A DNA stretch of 64,000 nt from JAOPZW01 sp963835295. Its GTDB lineage: Bacteria > Actinomycetota > Thermoleophilia > Solirubrobacterales > Solirubrobacteraceae. The notes beneath the pieces were generated by a model. That model was not told the DNA's origin. It saw nothing but the letters and a program-made list of their open reading frames with translations, and did no database searches. Within the stretch, counting starts at the first letter, position 1; each line of letters opens with the position of its first letter. Below, piece by piece: positions 30,520-41,744 of the stretch. The position numbers and the translations under genes were made by a program. Where the stretch lies: positions 310,001 to 374,000 of the forward strand of contig CAWIEX010000002.1 of the NCBI GenBank assembly GCA_963835295.1, in the 5' to 3' direction.

Positions 30520-31593
30520 ATGCCGATCACGGACGACGCCGGGTTCACCCGCGACGAGGTCGGGCTCGCGCTGCGCAACCCGGGCATGCCGCTCGAGGCC
30601 CTGCGCCGCCCGATCACGCCGATCGGCATGCACTACGTGCTCATCCACTTCGACGTGCCCGAGCTCGACGCCGCCGCCTTCGAGCTCGTCCTCGACGGCC
30701 GGGTGCGCGCCCCGCTGACCCTCACCCTCGACGACCTGCGCGCGCGGCCCGCCGTGACGATGGCGGTGATGATGGAGTGCGCCGGCAGCGGGCGGGCGCA
30801 CCTCGCACCGCGACCGGTATCGGCGCCGTGGCACGACGAGGCGATCGGTTGCGCGGAGTGGACCGGGACGCCGCTGCGGGGCGTCCTCGAGGACGCCGGC
30901 CTCTTCGACGACGCCGTGGAGCTGCTCTTCACCGCGCACGACCGCGGCATCGACCAGGGCGTCGAGCAGGACTACCAGCGCAGCCTCACGGTCGAGGAGG
31001 CGATGAGCGGCGACGTCCTGCTCGCCTACGCGATGAACGGCCAGCCGCTGCCGGCTTCGCACGGCTTCCCCCTGCGCCTCGTCGTGCCCGACTGGTACGG
31101 GATGGCCTCGGTCAAGTGGCTGCGCTCGATCACCGCCATCGCCGAGCCCTTCGAGGGCGTCCAGCAGACGCTGCTCTACCGCTACCGCCGCTCGGAGGAC
31201 GAGCCGGGAGACCCGGTGACGCGCAAGCGCCCGCGCGCGCTCATGGCGCCGCCCGGGATCCCGGAGTTCCTCTCGCGCGTGCGCCACGTCCCCGCGGGCC
31301 GCACGCTCATCGAGGGCCGCGCGTGGTCCGGGGGCGCCGTCGTCGACCGTGTCGAGTTCAGCGCCGACGGCGGGCAGACCTGGGAGGACGCCCGGCTCGG
31401 AGCGTCCAACGGCCGGCACGGCTGGACCGCGTGGTCGCACGAGTGGGAGCCCACCAGGCCCGGCGACTACGAGCTCTGCGTGCGCGCGACCGACGCCGCC
31501 GGCGAGGTGCAGCCGCTCGACAGCACCGAGGCCTGGAACCGCGGCGGCTACGGCGTCAACGCGGTCCAGCGCGTCGCCGTGCGCGTCGCGTAG
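30520..31593 (+). CDS. Sulfite oxidase-family molybdopterin oxidoreductase
   Basis: A 357-residue protein with a molybdopterin-binding domain and a C-terminal Mo-co dimerisation domain (VVDRVEFSADGGQTWEDA onward). Cys87 in MECAGSGR is the Mo ligand; the common form is ECAGNGR, so Ser replaces Asn. AEWTGTPLRGVLEDAG, GYDQxx-like HGFPLRLVVPDWYG and VKWLRSI are family blocks. No Tat signal or haem domain is visible, so it is probably cytoplasmic. Family members oxidise sulfite or reduce sulfoxides; no electron partner is encoded beside it. It likely shares the operon with the NTF2-like gene. Confidence 0.87.
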   Translation: MPITDDAGFTRDEVGLALRNPGMPLEALRRPITPIGMHYVLIHFDVPELDAAAFELVLDGRVRAPLTLTLDDLRARPAVTMAVMMECAGSGRAHLAPRPVSAPWHDEAIGCAEWTGTPLRGVLEDAGLFDDAVELLFTAHDRGIDQGVEQDYQRSLTVEEAMSGDVLLAYAMNGQPLPASHGFPLRLVVPDWYGMASVKWLRSITAIAEPFEGVQQTLLYRYRRSEDEPGDPVTRKRPRALMAPPGIPEFLSRVRHVPAGRTLIEGRAWSGGAVVDRVEFSADGGQTWEDARLGASNGRHGWTAWSHEWEPTRPGDYELCVRATDAAGEVQPLDSTEAWNRGGYGVNAVQRVAVRVA

Positions 31594-31623
31594 ACGGCAG
31601 CCTGGCCACGCGGCCCCGCTTGC

Positions 31624-32475
31624 TCAGACGTGGGCGCTGACGAGGCCGATCCCGGCGAGCACGATCGCGACGCCGGCGGCCTGGCGGGGCGCCACGCGCT
31701 CGCCGAGCACCATAACCGCCAGCACCACGGTGGTCACCGGGTACAGCGAGCCGAGGACCGAGACCGTGCTCAGGAGGCCCTGCGTCAGCGCGAAGGCGAA
31801 CATCGCGTTGGCGGCCGCGTCGAGCAGGCCGACGGCGGCGACAGCGGCGAGGTCGGTCCGCCCGGCGCCGACGCGCGGGCGCATCAGCGCGAGCGCGAAG
31901 ACGAGCACCGAGACCGACGTCGACCGGTTCAGGGCCACCGCCCACACGGCGCCCGCCTCGTGAGCGGCAGAGTCCATGCCGACGAAGAAGCCCCCGAAGC
32001 ACAGCGCCGCGAGCACGGCGAGCGCGGCCCCGGGCAGAAGGCCGTGCGGGCGCGGGCCCTCGCCGGAGCCCGGCTCCGCGCAGGCCAGCGCCGCGCCCAG
32101 GAGCACGAGGCCCATGCCGACTCCGGCGGCGGTGGACGGGCGCGCGCCCGTGAGCACCGACGCGGTGACCGGCACGAGCGCAGCGGCGGACGAGATCGGG
32201 GCGACGACGGACATCGGCCCCATCGCGAGGCCCTTGTAGAGGGCCGCGAAGCCGACCAGCTCGGACACGCCGGCGAGGGCGGCCGCCAGCGCCGCCCCGC
32301 CCGGCGGCGGCGCCTCGCCGGTGACGGCCAGCAGCCCCAGCAGCAGCACGAGCCCCGCCACCTGCGAGCCGACGAGCACCGCGAGCAGCGGCATCCGGCG
32401 GCTCGCGAGGCCCGCGACGAAGTCAGATCCGCCCCACGCGACGCTGGCGCCGAGCGCCAGCGCCAGAGCGAGCAT
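31624..32475 (-). CDS. EamA (DMT) family exporter
   Basis: A 283-residue integral membrane protein with about ten TM helices in two EamA repeats. The first begins MLALALALGASVAWGGSDFVAG, the second LLPGAALAVLAALCFGGFFVG, and the end ERVAPRQAAGVAIVLAGIGLV is typical. DMT carriers export metabolites such as amino acids or polyamines. Its ATG shares a base with the stop of the PLP decarboxylase gene (TGATG), so export of that enzyme's amine product is a reasonable guess. A paralogue is at 62806-63645. Confidence 0.88.
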   Translation of the reverse strand: MLALALALGASVAWGGSDFVAGLASRRMPLLAVLVGSQVAGLVLLLGLLAVTGEAPPPGGAALAAALAGVSELVGFAALYKGLAMGPMSVVAPISSAAALVPVTASVLTGARPSTAAGVGMGLVLLGAALACAEPGSGEGPRPHGLLPGAALAVLAALCFGGFFVGMDSAAHEAGAVWAVALNRSTSVSVLVFALALMRPRVGAGRTDLAAVAAVGLLDAAANAMFAFALTQGLLSTVSVLGSLYPVTTVVLAVMVLGERVAPRQAAGVAIVLAGIGLVSAHV

Positions 32476-34040
32476 CAGGCCACCGCGCGCTCGAGGCGAA
32501 GGTGGGCGCCGCGTGCCTCGAGCGCCGCCGGCTCGGCCACGACGAGCACCGTGCGCAGCGTCGGGTCGGCTGCGCCGCGGACCACGCCACCGTGCGCGAG
32601 CGTGCGCTGCAGGGTGGCGAGATTCGCCGCCGTGAGCCGCTCGCCGGGAAGGACGTTGGGGATGCCCGGCGGATAGGCGGCCAGGCACTCCGCCGCGATC
32701 CGGCCCTCGGCCTGCGCGATCGCCACGGGCACGGGCGCCGCCAGGAACGCCGCCCGCGGCGACAGGGCCACCTCGCCCCAGGGCGCCGCACGCTGCACGT
32801 GAGGGCGTCGAACTCCGGCCCTACCCCCGCTGGAGGGAGGACGACCGACGCTCGGCCGCGTCGCTGCCGAGAGCGCCGCGACGAGGGCGGCGCCGGAGGC
32901 CGCGACGTCCTCGCCGAGCCCGAACACCGCGACGACCACGTGCTCGCCGCACAGCTCGACGTGGAGGTCGCCGTCGCGGCGCATCCGCCGCGCCACCTCG
33001 TAGCCGCTGACCCCGGCGGCGCGCACGTCGACGCACACCCGCAGCGGATCGATGGCCGCGACGCCGAAGCGCCCCACCACGCGCTCGTCGAGGACTTCGA
33101 GCCCGCGGATACGGCGGATCCCGGCGCGCAGCCCTGCGAGCTCGGCTACCGCCGCGCGCAGCAGGTCGCCGCCCTGCACCACCGCGTGGCGGCGTGCCGC
33201 GTCCAGCGAGGCGAGCAGCAGGCTGCTCGGGCTCGTCGAGGTGACGAGCCGCAGGGCGCGGTCGATGGCGGCCTGCTCGAAGCGCCCGCCGGCGCCGAGA
33301 TGCAGCATCGCCGACTGGGTCAGGCTGCCGGCGTGCTTGTGCGTGCTCGAGATGACGAGGTCGGCGCCGGCGTCCAGCGCGTGCTGCGGGAGCGCGTCGC
33401 AGAAGGCCAGGTGCGCGCCCCACGCCTCGTCGACCACCAGCGGCACGCCGTGCGCGTGGGCGACGCGCGCGAGGCCGGCGACGTCGGCCGCAGCGCCGTG
33501 GTACGTGGGCGAGACGACGATCGCCGCCGCAGCGTCGGGCGTCGCGGCCAGCGCGGCGTCGAGCGCGCAGGGCAGGACGCAGTGCGCGACGCCGAGGTCG
33601 ATGTCGACCTCGGGGGCGACGAAGGTGGGCTGCAGCCCGGCGAGGACGAGGCCGTCGATCGTGCTGCCATGGACCGTGCGCTGCACGACGACGCGCTCCC
33701 CGCGCTGGGCGATGGCCAGGCAGGCCGCCACGTTGCCCTGCGAGGCGCCGTTGGTGAGAAACCACGTCTGCCGGGCGCCCCAGGCGTTGGCCGCCAGGCG
33801 CCGCGCCTCCTCGTACGGGGCGAGCCCGCCGCGCGCCGCGACGTCGACGCCCTCGATGAGCGTCGGCAGGTCGAGCCCGAGCGCGCCCCGCGCCAGCGCA
33901 TCGCGCAGGCCGCCGTCTGCTGCGCCGCCGCCCTTGTGGCCGGGCACCATCGCCCGCTGCGGGCCGCGCGCGGCGAAGGACTGCAGCGCCTCGAGATACG
34001 GCGCCGCGTGCTGACAGGGATGAGGGCCGCGCTCGGGCAT
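32475..34040 (-). CDS. Orn/Lys/Arg decarboxylase family PLP enzyme
   Basis: A 521-residue fold-type I PLP decarboxylase of the short SpeA/Orn-Lys-Arg group. MVPGHKGG opens it. TNGASQGN binds the cofactor phosphate, DEAWGAH (Asp204) contacts the PLP ring, and SSTHKHAGSLTQSA has the Schiff-base Lys235. The C-terminal domain has ECLAAYPPGIPNVLPGE. The likely product is cadaverine, putrescine or agmatine; the substrate is not fixed by sequence. It overlaps the EamA exporter gene by one base, giving a probable decarboxylase-exporter pair. Confidence 0.88.
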   Translation of the reverse strand: MPERGPHPCQHAAPYLEALQSFAARGPQRAMVPGHKGGGAADGGLRDALARGALGLDLPTLIEGVDVAARGGLAPYEEARRLAANAWGARQTWFLTNGASQGNVAACLAIAQRGERVVVQRTVHGSTIDGLVLAGLQPTFVAPEVDIDLGVAHCVLPCALDAALAATPDAAAAIVVSPTYHGAAADVAGLARVAHAHGVPLVVDEAWGAHLAFCDALPQHALDAGADLVISSTHKHAGSLTQSAMLHLGAGGRFEQAAIDRALRLVTSTSPSSLLLASLDAARRHAVVQGGDLLRAAVAELAGLRAGIRRIRGLEVLDERVVGRFGVAAIDPLRVCVDVRAAGVSGYEVARRMRRDGDLHVELCGEHVVVAVFGLGEDVAASGAALVAALSAATRPSVGRPPSSGGRAGVRRPHVQRAAPWGEVALSPRAAFLAAPVPVAIAQAEGRIAAECLAAYPPGIPNVLPGERLTAANLATLQRTLAHGGVVRGAADPTLRTVLVVAEPAALEARGAHLRLERAVA

Positions 34041-34082
34041 CGCCGAGCACTGGAGCGCCCCCGCGGGCGTCGTGATACGTCG

Positions 34083-35672
34083 CTAGGCCTGCGCGCGTGC
34101 CGTGGCCTGCTCGCGCTCGCGCAGCTCGATGCGCCGGATCTTGCCCGTCAGTGTCTTGGGCAGGTCGGGGACGAACTCGATGCGGCGCGGGTAGGCGTAG
34201 GCCGACAGGCGCTCGCGCACGAAGCGCTTGATGCCCTCGGCCAGCTCGTCGGAGGGCTCGTGGCCCTCGCCGAGGACGATGAAGGCCTTCACGACGTTGC
34301 CCTTGAGCTCGTCGGGCGAGGCGACGGCCGCCGCCTCGCGCACGGCCGCGTGCTCCAGGCAGGCCGACTCGACCTCGAAGGGCCCGATGCGATAGCCGGC
34401 GGCGATGATGACGTCGTCGGCGCGCCCGGCGTACCAGACGTAGCCGTCCTCGTCCTGCATGGCGGCGTCCTTGGAGTGAAACCACTCGCCCCCGAAGGCG
34501 TCCTCGGAGGCCTCAGGATTGCGCCAGTAGCCGAGCGGATAGTGGGGGTTCGAGCGCGCGCGCAGGCAGATCTCGCCGCGCTCGCCCTGGGCGACCGGGT
34601 GCTCGTCCTCGTCGAGGAGCTGGACGTCCCAGCCCGGCATGGGCTTGCCCATCGAGCCCTCGCGAACCTCGAGGAACGGGTAGTTGGCCACGAGCGGATA
34701 GCTCTCGGTCAACCCGTAGTAGTCGAGCACCGTGAGCCCGTACTGGTCACGGAACCAGCGGATCGCCTCGGGGTTGAGCGGCTCGCCGGCGGAGCACACG
34801 CGGCGGAACTTCTGCGGATAGCGGGTGCCGGCGTCCTCGATGGCCATCATCGCGCGCATCGCCGTCGGGGTCGTGAAGACGTTCGTGACCTCGTGGCGGC
34901 TGAGGAAGTCGAGCTGCTGGGCCGGATCGAAGCCGCCCGTGCGCTGGAGCACGACCTGGACGGCACCGAGGCGCCACGGCCCGAGCAGCGGCGAGATGCC
35001 GGCCGCCCACGCCCACTCCCCCATGCCGTGGAAGCGCTCGCCATCCTGGACCTCGTGGCAGTAGACGAATTCCTCGTGGGCGAGGACGTAGCGATGGGCG
35101 TGGACGATGCCCTTGGCCAGACCGGTGGTGCCGCTCGTGTAGTAGAGCTGCGCCGGGTCATCGGCGGCGGTGTCGGCCGTCTCGAAGTCGGTGGAGGCGC
35201 CCTCGAGCAGCCGGTCGTCGAGCACGAGGATCTCGTCGACGAGCGACGGGTCGAAGCGCCCGACGTTGGCCTCGTCGGTGACGAGCACCCGCGGCTGCGA
35301 GTCGCGCAGGCGGTGCGCGATGCCGTCGTCGCCGTAGAGGACCGACATCGAGAGCAGGATGCCGGCGTTCTTCCACGTGCCGAAGAAGACGGCCGCCGTC
35401 TCGGGCGTCGGCGGCAGCACGACGGCGACGCGCTCGCCACGCTCGACGCCATGGTCGCGCAGGACGTTCGCGGCCTGGTTGGAGAGGTCCTGCAGCTCGC
35501 CCCAGGTCACGTCGCGCCGGGCGCCGTCGAAGCGCTCCCAGATCATGGCGTGCTTGTCGCGCGGGTGCTTGTCGCAGACGTCGGCGGCGATGTTGTAGCG
35601 CTCGGGCACCTTCCACTCGTGCTCGGCGTACAGCTGGTCGTAGCGGCTCATGCGCGCATTCTTGCTCACCAT
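34083..35672 (-). CDS. AMP-forming acyl-CoA synthetase
   Basis: A 529-residue ANL-superfamily ligase. The P-loop is YYTSGTTGLAKGIVHAH; YYGLTES and the YAGRADDVIIAAGYRIGPFEVE hinge follow; the C-terminal PKTLTGKIRR carries the catalytic Lys. It resembles medium-chain or benzoate-type ligases more than Acs. PKTLTGK is also the kind of site acetylated by Pat enzymes. ATG 35672 overlaps the stop of the pat-like gene by seven bases; ATG 35651 is an alternative. It is downstream of acs and pat on the same strand, so it likely belongs to the same acyl activation operon. Confidence 0.9.
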   Translation of the reverse strand: MVSKNARMSRYDQLYAEHEWKVPERYNIAADVCDKHPRDKHAMIWERFDGARRDVTWGELQDLSNQAANVLRDHGVERGERVAVVLPPTPETAAVFFGTWKNAGILLSMSVLYGDDGIAHRLRDSQPRVLVTDEANVGRFDPSLVDEILVLDDRLLEGASTDFETADTAADDPAQLYYTSGTTGLAKGIVHAHRYVLAHEEFVYCHEVQDGERFHGMGEWAWAAGISPLLGPWRLGAVQVVLQRTGGFDPAQQLDFLSRHEVTNVFTTPTAMRAMMAIEDAGTRYPQKFRRVCSAGEPLNPEAIRWFRDQYGLTVLDYYGLTESYPLVANYPFLEVREGSMGKPMPGWDVQLLDEDEHPVAQGERGEICLRARSNPHYPLGYWRNPEASEDAFGGEWFHSKDAAMQDEDGYVWYAGRADDVIIAAGYRIGPFEVESACLEHAAVREAAAVASPDELKGNVVKAFIVLGEGHEPSDELAEGIKRFVRERLSAYAYPRRIEFVPDLPKTLTGKIRRIELREREQATARAQA

Positions 35673-37936
35673 GTCTTCGCGCGCTCGCGTTGTGGCGTCG
35701 GGCCGAGGGTGACGCTCAGCGGGTCGAGCTCGACCGCGGCGAGGGTCGGCACGGCGTTCGCGAGGGCGGCCAGGCGCACGACGGCGTCACGCAGCTCGGG
35801 CGCGCCGGGAGCGAGCTCGTCGGCGTCGACGTCGGTGAGCGGGGCAAGGCGCCATTGTGCCTCGACGCCGATCAACGGGCCGAGATCCGGGTCGGCCACC
35901 ATGCGCGCACCCGCGGCGGCGCCGGGCTCGAGCCCGACGGCGCTCAGCAGGGCGCGCGCCCGCTCCTGCGAGAGCGGCCCCTCGCCCGCGGCCGCGGCGA
36001 CGGCGCGCGCGGCGTCGAGGTCGAGGCCCTCGACCAGCGAGGCCTGGCCGAGCGGGCGCGAGAGCCAGTCGCGCCGGTCGGCCGCCAGGGCCAGCGCGCG
36101 GACCGCGGCCTCCGGGAAGCGGTAGTTGGGCACGCGCCAGCGCGGACGGCGCGGCAGCTCGCCGCCGGCCCCCACGACACATGCCAGCACGGGCTTGGAG
36201 GCGTCGCGCGTGGCGTCCTCGAGCGCCTGCAGGCGCTCCGCGGGGTCGCCGGCGCCGAGCTCGACGTGCAGGACGAGCACGGCGTCGACATGCTCGTCGT
36301 CGAGCAGGGCGGCGATCGCCTCGAGGTCGTCGGCCACCGGCGCGCGCACGCCGAGGTCGATCGGGTTGCCGAGGCGATCGGCGCGCGGGAGCGCCGCGGC
36401 CAGCCGCGCGCGCGTCTGCTCGCCGGGGGCCGCCAGCTCGAGGCCGCGCGCCGCGCACGCATCGGCCGCCACCACACCGAGGCCGCCCGAGTTCGTCACC
36501 ACGCCGACCCGCCGCCCGTGGGGCAGCGGCTGGCGCTCGAGCAGCTCGGCGACGTCGAACAGCGTCTGCGTCGTCTCGACGCGCAGCACGCCGGCCTGGC
36601 GGAAGAGCGCGTCGGTCGCCGGGTCGTCGAGCGGGCGCCCGCGCCCGCCCTTGACCGCGAGGATGGGCTTGCGCCGCGACACCCGTCGGGAGACCTGCGA
36701 GAAGCGCCGCGGGTTGCCGAAGGACTCCATGTAGAGCGCGACGACGGCCGTGCGCTCGTCGTCGGCCCAGTGCTCGAGCAGGTCGTTGGTCGACACATCG
36801 GCGCGGTTGCCCAGCGCGACGAAGGACGAGATGCCCAGGCCGCGAGCGGCGGCGTGGCCCAGCAGTGCCAGGCCGAGCGCACCCGACTGCGAGGACAGCG
36901 CGAGCCCGCCCGGCGCCACGCCCACGCGGCCGATGAGGGCGTGCAGGCTGACGTCCGGCTGGGTGTTGACCACGCCCAGCGCGTTGGGCCCGACCAGCCG
37001 CAGCCCGTGGGCGCGGACGGCGTCCAGGACGGCCTCCTCGCGCTCGCGGCCCTCGGGCTCGTCGGTGTCCGAGAAGCCCGCCGAGACCACGAGCAGCACG
37101 CGCACGCCGCAGCGTGCCGCCTCGCACACGACGCCCAGCACCTCGGTGGCCGGCACCGCCACGACCGCGAGCTCCGGCGCCTCGGCCAGGTCGCTCAGCG
37201 AGCGCGCCGCGCGGGCGGACGCCACCATGCCGCCCTCTGGGTGCACCGGTACCGCGACGCCGGCGAAGCCGCCGGCCACGATGTCGCGGAAGATGGCGCC
37301 GCCGACGCTGTCCTCGCGGTCGGAGGCGCCCACGACGGCGACCGAGTCGGGGGCGAGCAGCGGGCGCAGCGAGGCCACGGCGGCGACGTGGGTGCGGTCG
37401 GCCCTGCGCTCCTCGTAGCGCTCGGTCGCGCGCAGGTCGAGGGAGAGGTAGACCTCGCCGTATTCGGTCTGGCGGCGGGTGTCGAAGCCTGCGCCCGCGA
37501 AGACGCCGAGCATCGCGCGGTTGCCGGCCATCACCGCGGCGTGAAAGCGCGTGATCGAGCGGGACGCCGCGATCTCGGCGAGCTGCTCGAGCAGCCGCGT
37601 TGCCAGGCCGCGGCCGTGCATCTCGTCGGCCACCGCGAAGGCGACCTCGGCGGCCGTGGGCTCGCGGAGTCGCTGATAGCCCGCGACGGCAACGACGCGC
37701 CCGTCGAGGTGCGCGAGCAGCGTCACGCGGGCGTCGCCGTCGACGCGGGCGTACTCGCGCGCCACGACGCCGGTGGGCCGGGGGCCATGGAAGCGCCAGT
37801 AACGGCTCTCGGGCGCGAGCGCGTCGAAGAACGCCTTGATGTCGGCCTCGTCCTCGGGCCGGGGCGAGCGCAGTCTCAGCGCGGTGCCATCGCGCAGGAT
37901 GACGTCGCGGACGACCGGCCCGCCGGTGGCGTCCGT
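35666..37936 (-). CDS. pat: Pat-type protein acetyltransferase (GNAT fused to ADP-forming acyl-CoA synthetase-like domain)
   Basis: An N-terminal GNAT domain (FAVADEMHGRGLATRLLEQL binds acetyl-CoA) precedes a CoA-binding domain (SVAVVGASDREDSVGGAIF) and a succinyl-CoA-ligase domain (VTNSGGLGVV). The C-terminal ATP-grasp part is short. GNAT-first order matches Streptomyces PatA. Such enzymes acetylate the catalytic Lys of Acs, encoded two bases upstream. Oddity: homology to the GNAT start (VILRDGTALRLR, APESRYWRF) extends upstream of the first ATG/GTG/TTG codon, GTG 37765. The frame is open to about 37960 but holds no standard start. ACG at 37936, two bases after the acs stop, is the best candidate. 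Confidence 0.82.
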   Translation of the reverse strand, partial: TDATGGPVVRDVILRDGTALRLRSPRPEDEADIKAFFDALAPESRYWRFHGPRPTGVVAREYARVDGDARVTLLAHLDGRVVAVAGYQRLREPTAAEVAFAVADEMHGRGLATRLLEQLAEIAASRSITRFHAAVMAGNRAMLGVFAGAGFDTRRQTEYGEVYLSLDLRATERYEERRADRTHVAAVASLRPLLAPDSVAVVGASDREDSVGGAIFRDIVAGGFAGVAVPVHPEGGMVASARAARSLSDLAEAPELAVVAVPATEVLGVVCEAARCGVRVLLVVSAGFSDTDEPEGREREEAVLDAVRAHGLRLVGPNALGVVNTQPDVSLHALIGRVGVAPGGLALSSQSGALGLALLGHAAARGLGISSFVALGNRADVSTNDLLEHWADDERTAVVALYMESFGNPRRFSQVSRRVSRRKPILAVKGGRGRPLDDPATDALFRQAGVLRVETTQTLFDVAELLERQPLPHGRRVGVVTNSGGLGVVAADACAARGLELAAPGEQTRARLAAALPRADRLGNPIDLGVRAPVADDLEAIAALLDDEHVDAVLVLHVELGAGDPAERLQALEDATRDASKPVLACVVGAGGELPRRPRWRVPNYRFPEAAVRALALAADRRDWLSRPLGQASLVEGLDLDAARAVAAAAGEGPLSQERARALLSAVGLEPGAAAGARMVADPDLGPLIGVEAQWRLAPLTDVDADELAPGAPELRDAVVRLAALANAVPTLAAVELDPLSVTLGPTPQRERAKTW

Positions 37937-37938
37937 GG

Positions 37939-39918
<1,980 letters not shown>

Positions 39919-39968
39919 GTCCTGTCCTCTCTTCGACTGCCGCCTTGACCCATCCTTACCCGAATCAT

Positions 39969-39999
39969 GCCGCGCCGACGATCCGGTCGTCGGCGCGGC
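39969..39999 (-). terminator. Perfect 13-bp stem-loop between satP and acs
   Basis: The arms 39969-39981 and 39987-39999 are exact inverse complements around a TCCGG loop. No U tract follows on either strand. It lies 11 bases past the satP stop and 51 before acs, so partial termination or mRNA processing could set different satP and acs levels. Confidence 0.55.
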
Positions 40000-40009
40000 G
40001 TGACCGATG

Positions 40010-40648
40010 TCAGCGGTTGAGTGGCACCACGGGCAGGACGACGCGACCGAACGTGCTGTTGATGACCGCGGCGAACGACGCGTACCAGGCGGCCACCGCG
40101 GTCGCGAGGCCGACGTAGCCACCCCACTTGATGATGTTCTCGTGGCCGCCGGAATTGCCGATACCCAGCAGGATGAAGGTCGCCGTCAACAGTACGAAGA
40201 CGAGGGCGACCGCGGCAGTGGTCCGCAATGAGGCGACGGTCATGTACGCCGTGAAGATCGCCCACGCCCAGAGGTAGAGGCCGATGGCGTGACCGGCGTC
40301 GGCTTCCGGAATCTTCGGGGCATAGAAGACGACGAGCGCCCAGAACGAGATCCAGAAGGCGCCATACGACGAGAACGCCACCGCGCCGAACGTGTTCCCG
40401 GTGCGGAACTCCCACATGCCGGCGAGGAGCTGCGCAAGACCACCGTAGGCCAGCGCCAGACCCAGGACCACCGGTTCGCCGCCCGAGCTGACGAGCTTCG
40501 CGTTGAACATGCTCAGGACGAACGTCGTCATGGCGAATCCGGCGAGTCCCAGCGGACCCGGGTCCGCGGGCGTCCAGCTGGCCGTTGGCCGCTCGCCCAC
40601 TGTGGGGTCGCGCGACGGGGGCTGAGGCCGAACCGTTCCAGCTTCCAT
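40010..40648 (-). CDS. satP: Acetate/succinate permease (GPR1/FUN34/YaaH family)
   Basis: A 212-residue membrane protein with six predicted TM helices. DPGPLGLAGFAMTTF is the family's NPAPLGL-type signature (Gly for Ala), followed by GGLAQLLAGMWEFRTGNTFGAVAFSSYGAFWIS. SatP takes up acetate with protons. The ATG is preceded by GAGAGGGGATCTC, like the site before the M28 peptidase gene. It stands upstream of acs and pat, so the segment imports acetate, activates it and controls that activation. Confidence 0.92.
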   Translation of the reverse strand: MEAGTVRPQPPSRDPTVGERPTASWTPADPGPLGLAGFAMTTFVLSMFNAKLVSSGGEPVVLGLALAYGGLAQLLAGMWEFRTGNTFGAVAFSSYGAFWISFWALVVFYAPKIPEADAGHAIGLYLWAWAIFTAYMTVASLRTTAAVALVFVLLTATFILLGIGNSGGHENIIKWGGYVGLATAVAAWYASFAAVINSTFGRVVLPVVPLNR

Positions 40649-40766
40649 GAGATCCCCTCTCGGTTGGAGGTGCCGATCCCGTATTTGCCCTTTAACGATC
40701 GACTCCTTCGGCCGGGTTGTCCGTCATCGGACACCGGTCGGCCGTCGAGAAGCCGCGCTCGGCCGC

Positions 40767-41744
40767 TCAGGAGCGCCGCTTGCGCTTCTTCTTCTTCGAG
40801 GCGCTGTGCTCGCCGGGGGCGGCCGGGTCGGGCCGGCGAGGGCTGGGCGCCTTGGGCGGCGGGGTCGCCGGCGCGCCGCGCCGGCCCGTGCGCTCGTCCT
40901 CGCCCTCTGACGCGTCCCTGTCAGCCTGCGCCGCCGCGCGCTGTTCACGCAGCTGCTGCTGGCTCGGCCACGGCTCGGCTTCGCCGGTCGCCCACGCCTT
41001 CGGCGTGCCACTGGGCAGCCGTCCCAGGAAGAGCATCCCCAGGGCGGCCAGCCAGAAGACGCGGATGATGCCCTGCTGGTCGATGGGCAGGATCGGCGCG
41101 ACGGCGACCCCGACGATGACGCCCAGCACGCCCATGAAGCGCGTGAGCAGCCCCACGCGCATGGCGTTGAGCGAGATGATCGCGATGCCGAAGCCCAGGG
41201 CCAGCGCGGAGGTCTCCCAGATGAGCTGGCCGACGAGGGTCGCCGTGGGGCTGAGCGCGTCCGTGGCCGCGGAGTTGGTCTTGTCGACGGCGTCGACGAA
41301 GCTGCGGGCGCCGAGGTAGCGCGCGACCTCGGACACGGCCCGGCCGACGCCGAACCCGACCGAGCCGACGGCCGCGAGGATGAGCGCGATCTGGGGCATC
41401 CCGGGGCGACGCGCGCGGGTCGCGCGGAACAGGTAGGCCATGGCGAAGAAGATCGCCAGCGACCCGAGGCCGTAGACGATGGCCCCCAGGATCGGCACCC
41501 ACGGGTGCTGGCCGACATCGACCGCGAAGGCCGAGATGCGCCCGGGCGGGATGGGCTGGCCGTTGGCCGTGTGGCCCATCGCGTCCACGACGGTGACGAT
41601 CTTGTCGTCGAACTTGCTCGTGCTCGGCTGCCCGAGCGTCGTCAGCACGACGCCGAGGATCGTCAGCAGCGCGGCGGCCAGCGCGGCGAAGCCGGCGCGC
41701 TGTCGGCCGGCCGCCTCCTCGGCGAGGATCTCCTCGGGCGTCAT
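40767..41744 (-). CDS. Membrane protein with basic C-terminal tail, function unknown
   Basis: A 325-residue protein with about six TM helices: one near residues 17-38, then a soluble loop (STSKFDDKIVTVVDAMGH), then five between about 80 and 235. The cytoplasmic tail of about 90 residues is Pro, Ala and Arg-rich and ends KKKKRKRRS, a strongly basic tail that may bind RNA or lipids. I do not recognise a named family. It overlaps the small gene upstream by four bases (ATGA), so the two are co-translated. Confidence 0.75.
   Translation of the reverse strand: MTPEEILAEEAAGRQRAGFAALAAALLTILGVVLTTLGQPSTSKFDDKIVTVVDAMGHTANGQPIPPGRISAFAVDVGQHPWVPILGAIVYGLGSLAIFFAMAYLFRATRARRPGMPQIALILAAVGSVGFGVGRAVSEVARYLGARSFVDAVDKTNSAATDALSPTATLVGQLIWETSALALGFGIAIISLNAMRVGLLTRFMGVLGVIVGVAVAPILPIDQQGIIRVFWLAALGMLFLGRLPSGTPKAWATGEAEPWPSQQQLREQRAAAQADRDASEGEDERTGRRGAPATPPPKAPSPRRPDPAAPGEHSASKKKKRKRRS

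Noticed and set aside
32502..36125. A 1207-codon open frame on the + strand opposite the decarboxylase and ligase genes
   Set aside because: It is antisense to genes with intact catalytic motifs; its product is repetitive Arg, Gly, Ala and Asp with no domain, as expected from GC-rich third positions.
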